A stretch of DNA of 64,000 bases, from contig JACGCN010000021.1 in assembly GCA_014905825.1 (NCBI GenBank), positions 310,001 through 374,000 on the forward strand, written 5' to 3'. The notes beneath the pieces are model-generated. The model ran no database searches and had not been told where the DNA came from. It saw nothing but the letters and a program-made list of their open reading frames with translations. This stretch comes from Lyophyllum atratum (lineage: Eukaryota; Basidiomycota; Agaricomycetes; Agaricales; Lyophyllaceae). The position numbers and the translations under genes are program-made. Below are positions 12,271 through 22,912 of the stretch, in pieces. The stretch's first letter is position 1. Every line of letters starts with the position of its first letter.

Positions 12271-13563
12271 CTACCGGCCCCCAACCAATGATGTCCTCAT
12301 ATAAGGGCCGTTCGCTCCCATTCCGTATGAAACTGAAGATGGAAGTGGTGTGGGCATTCCCGACTGCATGGGACCCATAACCATGGGGTTCTGCGAGGAA
12401 TTTGGCCCAGGCGTTTGGTTATGCGATTCTCTCGCAGAGCCACGATCCTCCCGTTCTGCAATCGTGGCGCCCCCTCGCCCAGGATCCGAGAAGCCGTTCG
12501 AAACGGTGAATGTTTGACCGAGCCCATAGAGCTTCCCGGAATGTTCGGCGTCGTCAATGTGATCGTTGAAGTAAAGTTCTCGGGTCTTGAAAAACGTGGA
12601 AGCTGTGAGGAGAGAGTCGGAGCCAGCTTGGTTTGTGGAGCCAATCCGCTGTATCTAAACCGGGTGGAAATCGGAGGGTTAGCGCTCCAGCACTACGACG
12701 AAGAAAAAAGGAGACGTACCCCTAGGTCGTCCGCGAGCTCCTGAAGACTCCCCCTCAGCACTTTTGTGGATCGCATGAGGAATTTCACGTCGTATACGGT
12801 GGGAAACCATGTTCGTAGTAGGCTGAAGAATTGGTCTTCGGTAGTGGGTAACGACTCTGCAGTCAAGAGTTTCACGAAGTAGCCAAAATCATAACCACTG
12901 TTCAAAGGAAGGAAGAAATCAGCCACTGACAGCTTCGAGGTCCATGGCTTTTGAAGAAACAAAGAGCGGTATCCGCTAGGTGGCAGGGCAAGGCAGCGAC
13001 TTACCTATGGAACGAAAGCCACCTCGTTTCCGGCGCCAACACCATCCCCGACGTAATCATGAGCTCCGCGAAGTCATTGGGCAATATTCCGAACTCCTGA
13101 TGCCGTTGAAAGTCGAAGCCTGATTTTTGCAGATGGTCTATTGACTCTGGCGCGTACATATCATCACTATTCTCCAACAATCAGCACAACCACCCCAAGC
13201 GACATATGTGGCATCGCAACTCACTTGACGTTGAACTTGAAGTTGAATTGCCAAGTCGAGCATTCTTGCGGGAAATTTCCGTCCTCGTCCGCAAGCGTGA
13301 TGCCAACCTGGATTATCTTCAGCAAGTCAACGTTGCAGCGCATCGTCTGGTAATGATAGTCCGATGATGTTTTGAACGCCCCAATCGGTCGGGCCACGAC
13401 TCCAGGGAATTCCGTGTCCTGGACCAGGCGTAAGCCGATATTATGAGGTCAAGGGCGACAAGACTACGACCATTGCGATGTACGGGTAGTTCTCGATAAC
13501 TTCACGGATATTGCTCATTTCTACTTCGAGGTTGGGTGCCCATACTTCTCGTATGGGAGCCAT
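12271..13563 (-). CDS. POP2: CCR4-NOT deadenylase subunit CAF1/POP2
   Basis: Five exons (13563-13471, 13418-13225, 13166-13005, 12897-12720, 12654-12271) give 336 aa. The protein starts MAPIREVWAPNLEVE and runs through the DEDD-type nuclease core: YIAMDTEFPG carries the catalytic Asp and Glu of motif I, SGYDFGYFVKLL the motif II Asp, and GSDSLLTASTFF the motif III Asp. It removes poly(A) tails as part of the CCR4-NOT complex in the cytoplasm. A Pro/Ser/Gly/Met-rich C-terminal tail follows the nuclease, ending RTSLVGGR. The last acceptor is ambiguous: splicing at 12655 gives DLGIQRIGS, 6 nt further on gives DLGRIGS; the first fits the family better. The gene has all catalytic residues and looks functional. 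Confidence 0.95.
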
Positions 13564-14229
13564 GTCCTGGGTAGAGTCGATTGACGAGCGTGAGGGAGCC
13601 AGCGTGGTGGTGGTACAAGGACAAGGGGATATGATTACGTAACAGTCATGTCGTGAAAATGTTGGAAGTCCCTGCCTGTCCTTGCCAGTGTCTACCGAAG
13701 GATCATGGAGCTATGGATGAGGTTTTCCAGCATGATCGCGATGAGGCGTGGCCCACCGATGGCAGCCTAGGAATTTGTTCCAGCCTGTGAAGGTATAGAC
13801 GAACTCGCAGAAACGCCCTACTAATTATAATTGACAGCGGCGAAGCTGAAGACTCATTCGACTACTCCTCCGATGTTCGTCTTGACCAGGGACATGGGAT
13901 TGGAATGCAGGGGCACGATCTCCCTATCCGAGATCCTGAACCACCAGTCGGGCTGCTGTATGTTTTTCCTTGTACTGGAGCTTGAGTATCCCTTTCCGTT
14001 CCAATCAACAGGAAGGCCACATTCCCGCAATTCTTTCGAACACCATTGACGAGCGGGCTCTCTGAACGGAAGCTCTTAGGTAGCATTACAGAGGAACCTC
14101 CCTTCCTTACGCTAAAATGGTATACCTAATTACAACGCCGAACTGCTCCTGATGCTGCTACAGCCACCTAGGTTTCTTCGTGATTTGGAACTTAACTTCG
14201 TCGCCATCGTCTCCTAACAACCTGGATTA
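13564..14229. other. Intergenic region upstream of CAF1
   Basis: About 670 bases with no supportable gene. It contains the CAF1 promoter and the 3' flank of the disrupted rhodopsin-like gene. Small frames at 13831-14086 on both strands carry no recognisable motif. Confidence 0.5.
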
Positions 14230-16572
14230 TCATTGCGATAATTTCTGGGAATGAAATTCAATGGCGATATCGATCTCAGACCGCTCTATTGCCAGGGAAG
14301 CTTTCCCAGAGGCGTCCGATGAATGATGCATTACGACGCCTGTTCTCACCGCCTCAGAATTTGGCAGGACGGAGATGACGACGTCACGGTCGCGGAATTC
14401 TTCTGGACCTCGCAGCTCCCGCGCCCAGCGGAAATTATTCGTCCAGCTATTCTCTCCTAGCGTCGTGCTGCTAGTCATATGGAGAGTCTCTCCAGCACCA
14501 GAATTGGGATGGTGGCTTGCGAATCGGACTTGGCTGCCCACAGCGGTTCCTTGATGCGTTTTTTCGCCGTATGCGGAACATCGACGTGACCATCACTGGA
14601 ATGTTACACACAATGAGGGATACGCAATCTTCCACGATGGCAGCAACGATCACTTTAGGTCCTCTAAGATAGTGATTTCAACATCTTCAATGATACAGTA
14701 TTGAAAAAAGGGAGGAAAACACTTACCCGTGCACGAAAATCAGAGCTGCATGCACTACTGTGCATGACCCACTAACGGGTCAGCCAGCGTCAATTTGTGT
14801 ATACCTCAACTTCCACAACATTTTCAGAGGATCGGAGGAGACCAAAAGTTGTGCAAAGTAGTCAGTGTCTACACTCAATTCTGACAACAACAGAAAATGT
14901 AGAGGATCCTGTCGAGGTGAATATTTTCGCGAAGTGACCCGTTAGTAGTTTTGAGCAGGTGATGGGAAAACGCTCGGAATGACCTCCGATTGGCCCATCA
15001 CTCGTCGATCGATCACGTAACCTCTCTCAATATTGATGCGTCTCGCAACACCCTCGTCCTTTCCAACGATGTTGGGCCATTCAAGCTACCTTACTCCTCA
15101 CCTCAATGCTTTCACATCGCGTATTACCCCCTATATTCTGAATATTCGATCAACCACGCCTATCATGCAGTTGAACTAATGGGAAACACTTTTTTTGCAT
15201 GTTTGCATCACACACCCCCGTTAATCGATGAGGACGCGTGTACACGCTTCAATTGGACGTCGTTGGAGCTGCATATTTTTTCCAGGGCAGGCCTTGCATA
15301 AATGAAGATAATAAGATGGTACTGGCCCTGCAATAGCTCTGCTGTCGCGTCGACAACAGCACACAGATGATGGTCAGGTCACTTCTTGCAGCCCGCGAAA
15401 TACCTGGCTAGTGAGCACAACAGCTTGGATTTTCACAGTACTACGAGTGTCAGGACATATATTAGGTAGCATACAATGCCTACACACAAAGATAAGGCAA
15501 GCCGAGAGGTATATGGCAGATGGGAGCCAAGCCATGTCCGAACATTGCCCAAAATAGCTATTTTTACCGATCCACGTCCACATTTACACTCCTTCCTCGC
15601 TCGTTGCGCCTCCGATTCCTTCAGGAATTCGGGAGCACATGCTCCATATACTATCCATGGATCGTAGTGATTCAATTCCAGCTCAAATACATCCATTCGT
15701 GAAAAAATATCGCGTGACCCGTTGGTAGGTCTGACCCGTTAGTGGGTCATGCACAGTAGGGATACAACAGTGGTGATAAGGCAGGTCGAAAAGATCATCG
15801 TTAACCGTCGTCGTAGTCTTTGATCATGGAGAGTACGAAGGAGTCTTAGAGGGGCAACGATGAGAATCGTATCGGACAGAACATCGGCTGTGACGCCAAA
15901 AAGAAGTGATGAACATGCCAATGTCAACGACATAGTGAACAACTCACTGACGATTTGGGAGATCGCTACCTGACGATCGAGAGGGCATTCCAGATTCCCT
16001 TCGTCCTTCCAGCTTGGCGCGGGTTCACAGGTCCAGAAGAGTTGGCAGACGAGAACAAGACTGAGGAGAAAGAACGAGACAGCAACAATAAGCAAGCGTC
16101 GCCGTCGGGTCGCGCTTGGATCGATCCGAATTATTGAAAACAAAATAGAAAGGCGGGCAAACCTGTAGAGGACTTAGGGGCCGCCGAATTTTCGCTAGAA
16201 GGTATAGCTCACCAAATCACGCCGTAGAAGGATGATGCCATGAGATAGTAGGTCGCGATCTTGGCTGCCTTCGGACTTGAACGCTTGGTGTGCACCAAGG
16301 TCCCAGTCATAAGCACAATTTGACATAAGGCGGAACATAAAGCCCATGCCTTTGGATCGTTAAGAGAGCGGTGGATAGAGGAGGGTAGAACTTACATCAT
16401 CAGCCCAGTATCGGCCGCGTCGAATCCATAGGCGATATGTTGTTGTTGCAATAGCTGGTATCGTACAAGCAATAGATGTAACTGTGTCAAAAGCGTCAGC
16501 GTCATGTTTACAATGAAATATGGCTTAGGAAGTACTACCAATTTCGTCCAGGGGACCAGTGGCGTTCAACAT
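14230..16572 (-). pseudogene. Fungal rhodopsin-like seven-helix membrane protein gene split by a DNA element
   Basis: Exons fit at 16572-16539, 16481-16396, 16349-16213, 16162-15948 and from 15887 down to the element edge at 15757. Reading resumes at 14757 beyond the element. Start is MLNATGPLDE, then helices with YRLWIRRGRYWADD, FSIIRIDPSA, WTCEPAP, CPLDRQVAISQIV, DVLSDTILIVAPLRLL and a TTVVSL helix. Exactly there the frame enters the inserted terminal repeat and hits a stop after LCMTH. On the other side VHAALIFVHG continues the same helix, then after an intron VEDCVSLIVCNIPV. The C-terminal tail (14541-14230) sits one base out of frame relative to that exon, at an A6 run near 14560. Family assignment rests on the fungal rhodopsin-domain (plant-pathogen CFEM-like receptor) helix pattern, so the ligand is unknown. 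Confidence 0.75.
14758..15756. mobile_element. 999-bp TA-flanked non-autonomous DNA transposon (MITE-like)
   Basis: Both ends carry a perfect 26-bp inverted repeat (14758-14783 and 15731-15756) starting CTGTGCATGACCC. TA dinucleotides flank it at 14756-14757 and 15757-15758, as expected for a Tc1/mariner-type target duplication. The inverted repeat itself contains a small palindrome, TGACCC-ACTAAC-GGGTCA. The motif TGACCCGTT(A/G)GTAG recurs subterminally at about 14935 and 15714. The interior has only short frames (longest 14990-15301), none resembling a transposase, so the element must be mobilised in trans. It interrupts a membrane-protein gene. Confidence 0.85.
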
Positions 16573-18801
16573 AGTGGGGAAAGGGACATATGGAGGGTAA
16601 GTGAGGCAGTATCTCTGATGTACTTACCTCCGGAGTAGAGCGATGCAGCATCATATATGTGAATGTACTCCTCATCAACAACAGTAGGATGCGGAGTAGA
16701 GTATGAACTTCTTTGACGGTCATGATGGTTGGAGCAGATCTGAAAGGTGCTTGATGAATAACACCATAATAAGAGGACTCCAAAATGCGCGCTGATCTCT
16801 CAGTGAGTTCTTCCTGGATGGGGCTTAGTCGTGTGGGATAAATGCAACTGAAAATCGACGACCTGTGTGAATTTACTTGCAGAGATCCCTGTATCAGCTA
16901 GCGTTACTCACGCTCGAATCAATACGCCAACACAGAACATGGTAGTTGTAAAATGTACCCGGAAACGGCGCAACCGGGCGTGTATATTCCCGCTAAACAC
17001 GAACGATGATTTCCCAGAGCTTTCCTATGACAATGTTGACGAGAAGACTGATCGGGATACATCGGAAGCCGAAGAGCCAAGTCCAGCCCACGCCGGATCA
17101 CATATACTTTATCTTTTCAGAGTCAATAAACAGCAAGTGGTGTGGAGGGGTCTTGAGGATGCAGGCACTACAGTGAAGAGTGTAGATTCAGCGGACGCTT
17201 CTTAGGTTGCAGTTACGAGGACATCACCTTGCGCGCTCTCACATATGATTATGGGCACTATGACATTGCATCATATGGAAGCATACTGTGACCTACCTAC
17301 AGCTGATCATCGACAGTGTTACCTGCACCCGATGACGCTTGACGTGCGTCTAACTTATCTAGGCCATGCGTGATAACGCTGCCGTGCATGTGTTGCTCCG
17401 CTATGCTGGAGAAACGTTTGAAACCGCCTACAGTGAACACAATGTTGTGGCGACAGTAGAAACACCAAGCGGAAGTGGGAACTGACGCTGGACAAAGTCT
17501 CCTGCTGGTCTAACATTCGAAACGGCGAGAGGAGGTCCGCATGAGCCGCGTCGATCTCGTAGAATCGCTGATTGTCACGATGTGGACCGAGGTGCAGCAT
17601 AACCCGCCACATCTGGACGAGTTTCGAGTGTTGGACAGTTTCATACAAGAAGGCGGCCCATGTGCGGTTGCATATTATGGTCTGCAGTAGATGTATAAAT
17701 AATCAGCTTCCGAAGCAACCGAGCACCACACGTGGAAAAGTTTTCTTGCTGCCCGCCTCCATACGCTTTGACAGGCAAGCAAGGAGTTTACACATCATGT
17801 GGTATGGCGTGTCTTGAGAGGCAAGCTACGTAGAAGCGAGTGCGACTGCGACGAAAGGGGAGATGTGCCATTATTAGCAAGGTTTGCATCCGCGTTGGTA
17901 TCTGCATGTGTGAGGTGGCGACGTGGCGTGCGACACGAGTTATGGGTCGGCGACCTCTAAAATAATGTCGCTGATAAATGCGTCGACGGCATGGCAGACT
18001 CAGTTCTCATTTGGCTAGTTTGTGGAGGTCCTGACATAAAGAGTGAATCAGAAATATGCATTGTGGACGGAATAAGCAGGAGCAGAAGGAACCTAAAATA
18101 GCAATCAGTCCTTGGGTGACGGATGTTCATCATGATTTGGAGCACCAGCCCTCTCCTTGAAGTAGCTTGAAATACATCCACCACCGCCGCCATCCACGCT
18201 TTCATCAGGCCTTCCCATCATATCAGGTCATATCAGTGCATTCAAATCCTGTACGATGGAAACTGATTCGCCCCTAGGATGGATCTCTCGTTCCTCTTTA
18301 GAACGTCTTCGGCATTGAACGAACAGAATGTCCCCGCATACTAAGAGCAGCTAAAATAACGACCCCTGAGTCTGACGAAGTCGGCTGAAGTTGATACCGA
18401 GTCAGTACCAGTGGCAATAATGAATCGATGATTCATGAAGCTTCAGAACACAAGAGGCCTACCGTATAGGTGATCCTGCGAAACGACAAGTGGCTCATCG
18501 AAGATGGCCAAATTGCGATCACGGTAACGTGACTAGTCTTTTTCGCAATTGCAATTTGCCGAAACTAAAAGTAAGTAGACGCGTCGCCTCGCGTCAAGTC
18601 CCGAACCAAAAGGATATATTTCATCACCCTCATAAAGGTGTGGCCCACCAAACATACGTCGTGCCACCGTCCCTACAGCCCTACATGGTATACGTATATA
18701 CATACAAATCAATATCAATTACACCCCTCCCATCCTCAAAAGCCCAATCCATACAAAAAGACACCCAAAAAGAAAATATCCCACCCCCCTCAACCCCACG
18801 G
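16573..18801. other. Gene-poor region
   Basis: About 2.2 kb between the start of the rhodopsin-like gene and the end of the first Zn2Cys6 gene. Frames at 16867-17205 plus and 17355-17648 minus show no motif. Nothing else is supportable. Confidence 0.5.
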
Positions 18802-21800
18802 CTAGAACCACGCCATATACCCCGTCTCCTCACACTGCACATTCAACGCTCCATGATCAAAATTGTACTCCTCATCCGCATTCACCCTCGGCGCCCCCGG
18901 CACAAACGGCGTCTGCACCTGTCCCGCAACAGGAAACGCATACCGCAGCTCCCTGCTCACGCCCGCATTCGCGTAACGGTAGATGTCCGGTAGCGGCATC
19001 CACGGCTCCTGTCCTTGTCCCTGGCCCCCTCCCTGCCCGTGCCCATTCCCATGCCACCCCAGAGGATGCAAAGACGACGAGCGCGAAAGCTCAGACGCCC
19101 CCGGAGGTTGCACGTGCTCTCGTTCCTCGACGTACCGCCGGAGGATTGGGTGGGCACCTTGAAAGGAATCGGGCGCCTCACGTCCCACCGGCATAGCACT
19201 GCCTTCCCGGGGGCCGATGCTACCGTGCAGCCCGACCAGTGCTGAGGCACTCTGGTACTGCTTGAGCGCCTGACGCGATTTGTCCGCGAGCTTCTCTGTG
19301 ACGTGCTGCATCCAGGTCTGACTTCAGCATACAGGTCAGGTAACGAGGGGAGCGGGGGTGGACGTACGAGGAGACCCCTGCATAGCGGCAAAATCTGGGC
19401 CGCGTGCCCGAAGAGTCTACACGCCCTATCGAGGTGCTTCTGCGCATCTGGGGCGGAGGGCGTCGCCGCAGCACGGGATACGAACAGCGCGAGGGTAGCC
19501 TAGATACAGCACACATATTCAGGGCCCGAATTATACTGAAGGAGGGGAGGGAAGGTGACGTACAGCAGCCGAGTACGCGTTGAACCAAAAGTACAGGAAC
19601 CTCGCGGAGAGCTGGGGTTCGTGCTCGAAGAGCGCCTCGATGCTCGTGATGAGGGAGGCGGCGCCGAGACACGTTGCGAGCACGGAGGGCGCATAGGGGT
19701 GGTGCAGATCGAAGCCTTCGGGGCGGCTCATGGCTTCTGTGAAGTAGCGGCGGTGGAGCTGGAGGAGGGCTGTACTGGTCCGTCAGTGTCGTGTCATAAT
19801 TTGAACGTGGGAAGGAATAGGGAAGGGAAGAGGAGGGAAGAGGGAAGAAGAAAGAAGGGAGGAAAACCTCACCAATATCCCGACTCGTAGCCACCAACGC
19901 CCTCTGCATGACAAGAAACCTCGGCTGCATCTCCTGCGTATGCATATGCACATACGTCTCCTCAAGAAGCGGCGGTACCCTGAAGTCGCGCACCATCGTG
20001 TCCAGCGCCAAGACAGTCGAGTACCCAGGCGGATCGACGACGACGACGGCGGCTTCGAGGATGGGCGTGAGGCATTGGATGAAGAAGGCGTTCTTCCACT
20101 CGTGGTCTGGTCGAAGATCGGAGTCAGCTAAAGGGCCAAGACGGAAAGAGGGAGGGGAGAACGTACATATTATTTCCTCGCGCGGGACGTACAAGCCTGC
20201 GCCGACGAAGGAGGGGGGTTTCGCATCGACGTGGCGGAGGCATATCGAGGGCGGGCGGCCGAGGGATAAACTCTAATTTGACGATGATGTTTTTAGTGTT
20301 TAGTTATTCCCAGGGGCGCGGAATGTATGAAGGGAGTCCGCACCATACGAGCGTCGAGGTTGAGCAGTTCCCAGAACACTGCTCGGCGTTTCTCATCCTC
20401 CTCTGGGATGCCTCTTAGCCGGGGGTTGTCGCGATCTATGTATGAAGGGTACCGATGGGTCAATACCTGTTAGGATGGAGGTATGGGGGTGTTTACGTAC
20501 GGAGGCCAAGCTGGGAGAATGATTAGTGAAAGATAAGGAAGGGAAGGGGAAGGAAACGCGCACCCCTTGCGCCAGCTTCGCCACGAACCCCATCAAATTC
20601 CACGCATACCCAACCGCTTTCTTGTTATCCGAAAAAATGAGATGCCACCAGATCATGAAAAACTGAACAGCTCAATCAGTTCCACCCCATGATCGTAATT
20701 TGAAAAAGAGGCACTCACAAGTGCATGCAGCACATCAAAGTCTGGCTCCTCCATGAGTGGGATCTCACACACGCTCGCGCGAGCAAGATGATGGTACGCC
20801 TCGCCGTATAGAGACCCAAGCGGGCGGTTGAGGTCGACGAGGGACCCGATGGAGAGGATCATGAGGAGCAGGGCGAGGCGGCGCGGTGACAGATCCTCAA
20901 TGGTAGTGCTGTAGCAGTGGTGTAACAGATTTTGGAGGAACGTCTCTGACGCATCGAGGTGATACCTGCGGGTGATTGTCATTAGCGACCGCCTCTGATG
21001 TATAACATGTAGAACGGGACGGAAAATACGTAATGGGAAATGAACGGGAGATGTTGGGAGGGGGGATAAACAAAGACATGTATACGTACTGCCAGAGTGC
21101 ATTGCGGCGCGCTTCTTCGCAGATGGCTTGGGCCTCATGGCGCGAGGGCAGTGCGTCGCGGATGCGTTTGCGGATACGGAGGTCGACGGACCATGGGAAG
21201 GGGAACGTGCCGCTCAGCTGTAGGATATCCGGCGGGACCTCCGGCGGGCCTTGTTCGACGTGGGGCTGGGGTTGGTGGTGTGTGAGGTAACGGGGATTGG
21301 GGCTTGAGCTCGGAGTAGTGCTGTCAGGGCGAGTTGGGTGGGAGAGGGATAGTGCGCTTGTGGAGTGGTGGAGGTCTTCTCCGTCGAGGCCGGATGGGCC
21401 GGCGATGGGCTGTTGTTGTTGTTGCAATAATGAGACAGGCTGTGGGGCGATGTAGAGATCTTGTGAGGTCTTGATGCGGAGTAGCTCGGGGGATAGAAGG
21501 GGGTGGGGGTGATTTGAGCATGTGGATTGGAGGGCGTGAAGGGCGTCTTCGAGGTCCCGGACACGGTCGCTCAGGACCGTAATCTTTTCGTGCAGCTGTT
21601 CTGTGTTGGCTAGTATAAACCTGGAGGAGGCTGTGAATAATTCGTGGCAAGGATAACGCGTACGAGGGCTTACCGGCTCCCACGACCCGACGTAAGTGCA
21701 CCTATAGCACATCAACATTCAGCAACATCACATCGATAACCAGGCGGCACGCACCTTCCGGGCAGAGACTGCCACACCCTCGCTTGACGCACGACTAGTT

Positions 21801-22420
21801 TTCAAAAGTTAGAATTAAGCTCAAGCGCAACATCAACGACAACCACCAACCTGGCAGGGAAAAACGCGGTCGCACTGTTGATGCCCAGTTCAAGTTAGCC
21901 GCTACCACCCGAAAGACACGAAGCAAAATCCTGCCTTGAGCTTCAACCTGCCCATACGCAGTGGCGTCAGCTCCGATCCGAACGTCCGGACATCGATGGG
22001 GGATGCGACTCACCGACGACACTCCTTACACGACAGCTTCCGATTCTTGTCCTTGTCCTGCGTGCGGGGTGTCCCGCCCGCTATATCCTGGCGTCCGCCT
22101 TTCTTGGCCTCCATGGGCGTGGGCGTGGCGGGGTACTCTTCCAACCCGGGCGGGGCAGGGAGCATCATACCATCCCGGTGGTGGTACGCCAAAGGATCAT
22201 CGAGGGTGTTCCGGGCGCGCTTGATAGGGCGATTCCCTTGGTCGTCGTTGTGCGGCGGTGGGTGTGCGCCGTACATCGCCAGGTTCGAGGCGTGTAGTGG
22301 GGGGAGCAGCAAAAGGTAAGCTTTCCGCGAAACCTAATAGTAATAGTGATAGCACAGAGAGCTTCGAATCACCTCGTGACCTGTGGGCTTGAAGTTGACG
22401 GGGGGATTGTCATTGCCCAT
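18802..22420 (-). CDS. Zn2Cys6 transcription factor with Fungal_trans domain (paralog 1)
   Basis: The start at 22420 begins MGNDNPPVNFKPT. First exons: 22420-22381, 22320-22014, 21947-21935 (13 nt), 21874-21851, 21794-21755. They assemble the zinc cluster CKECRRLKLKCDRVFPCQSC with the sixth Cys in KRGC. The intron after the 13-nt exon has a GC donor (21934-21933) and an AG acceptor. A linker GALTSGRGSR leads to RFILANTEQLHEKI, a coiled coil, and a Gln run. The Fungal_trans-type regulatory region follows (FFMIWWHLIFSDNKKAVGYA, SLGRPPS, HLHRRYFTEA), ending with a Gly/Gln/Pro-rich segment and GYMAWF at 18802. It acts in the nucleus as a DNA-binding regulator; target genes are unknown. It lies head-to-tail 492 bp upstream-side of a clear paralog. 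Confidence 0.88.
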
Positions 22421-22912
22421 CGTAATTTACAATTTGCGAGAGAACGGAGAACGGGGCCGGTGCAGGGTCTCGCGTGCTGATACCCCAAGTGGGATCGGCG
22501 CCTCGAGTCGTCATATACGCGGCCGCGGTTATTTTTTGCCGGTGCGACCGACTCGGAGTGCGTGTATCACGGAGATGTCAGGATCATCGTTTTGGTGTGA
22601 AGTAGGGACAAGAATGGGAAAGGGGGGTACGTACAGGGCGAGGGGAAGGTAGTAGAAATTGGATATGGTACACAGATTACGAACGGTACATTTACATGGT
22701 GCAGAGAGCGAAAGCATGGAACCAAGACAGGATCACAAGTAGATAAAGAACAAAGACCAAAAGGAACACAGACGCAATACCCGACGTCGCGGCATATCTA
22801 ATATGAAAGTCCTTCACAGCAACACCCAAAGGTACGAGATCCGACAAACAAGACAGAGAGCAAGGAAAAAAACAGACCAATAATCCACACCCCGAGAACC
22901 CAACGCCCCTCC
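22421..22912. other. Intergenic spacer between the two Zn2Cys6 genes
   Basis: About 490 bases holding the promoter of paralog 1 and the 3' region of paralog 2 (both transcribed on the minus strand). No repeat or RNA gene was seen. Confidence 0.5.

Noticed and set aside
14990..15301. 103-codon frame inside the TA-flanked element as a possible transposase
   Set aside because: Too short and lacking a DDE/D pattern or DNA-binding helix; the element is better read as non-autonomous.
21033..21290. Plus-strand frames inside the Zn2Cys6 genes
   Set aside because: Shadows of the GC-rich minus-strand coding sequence.
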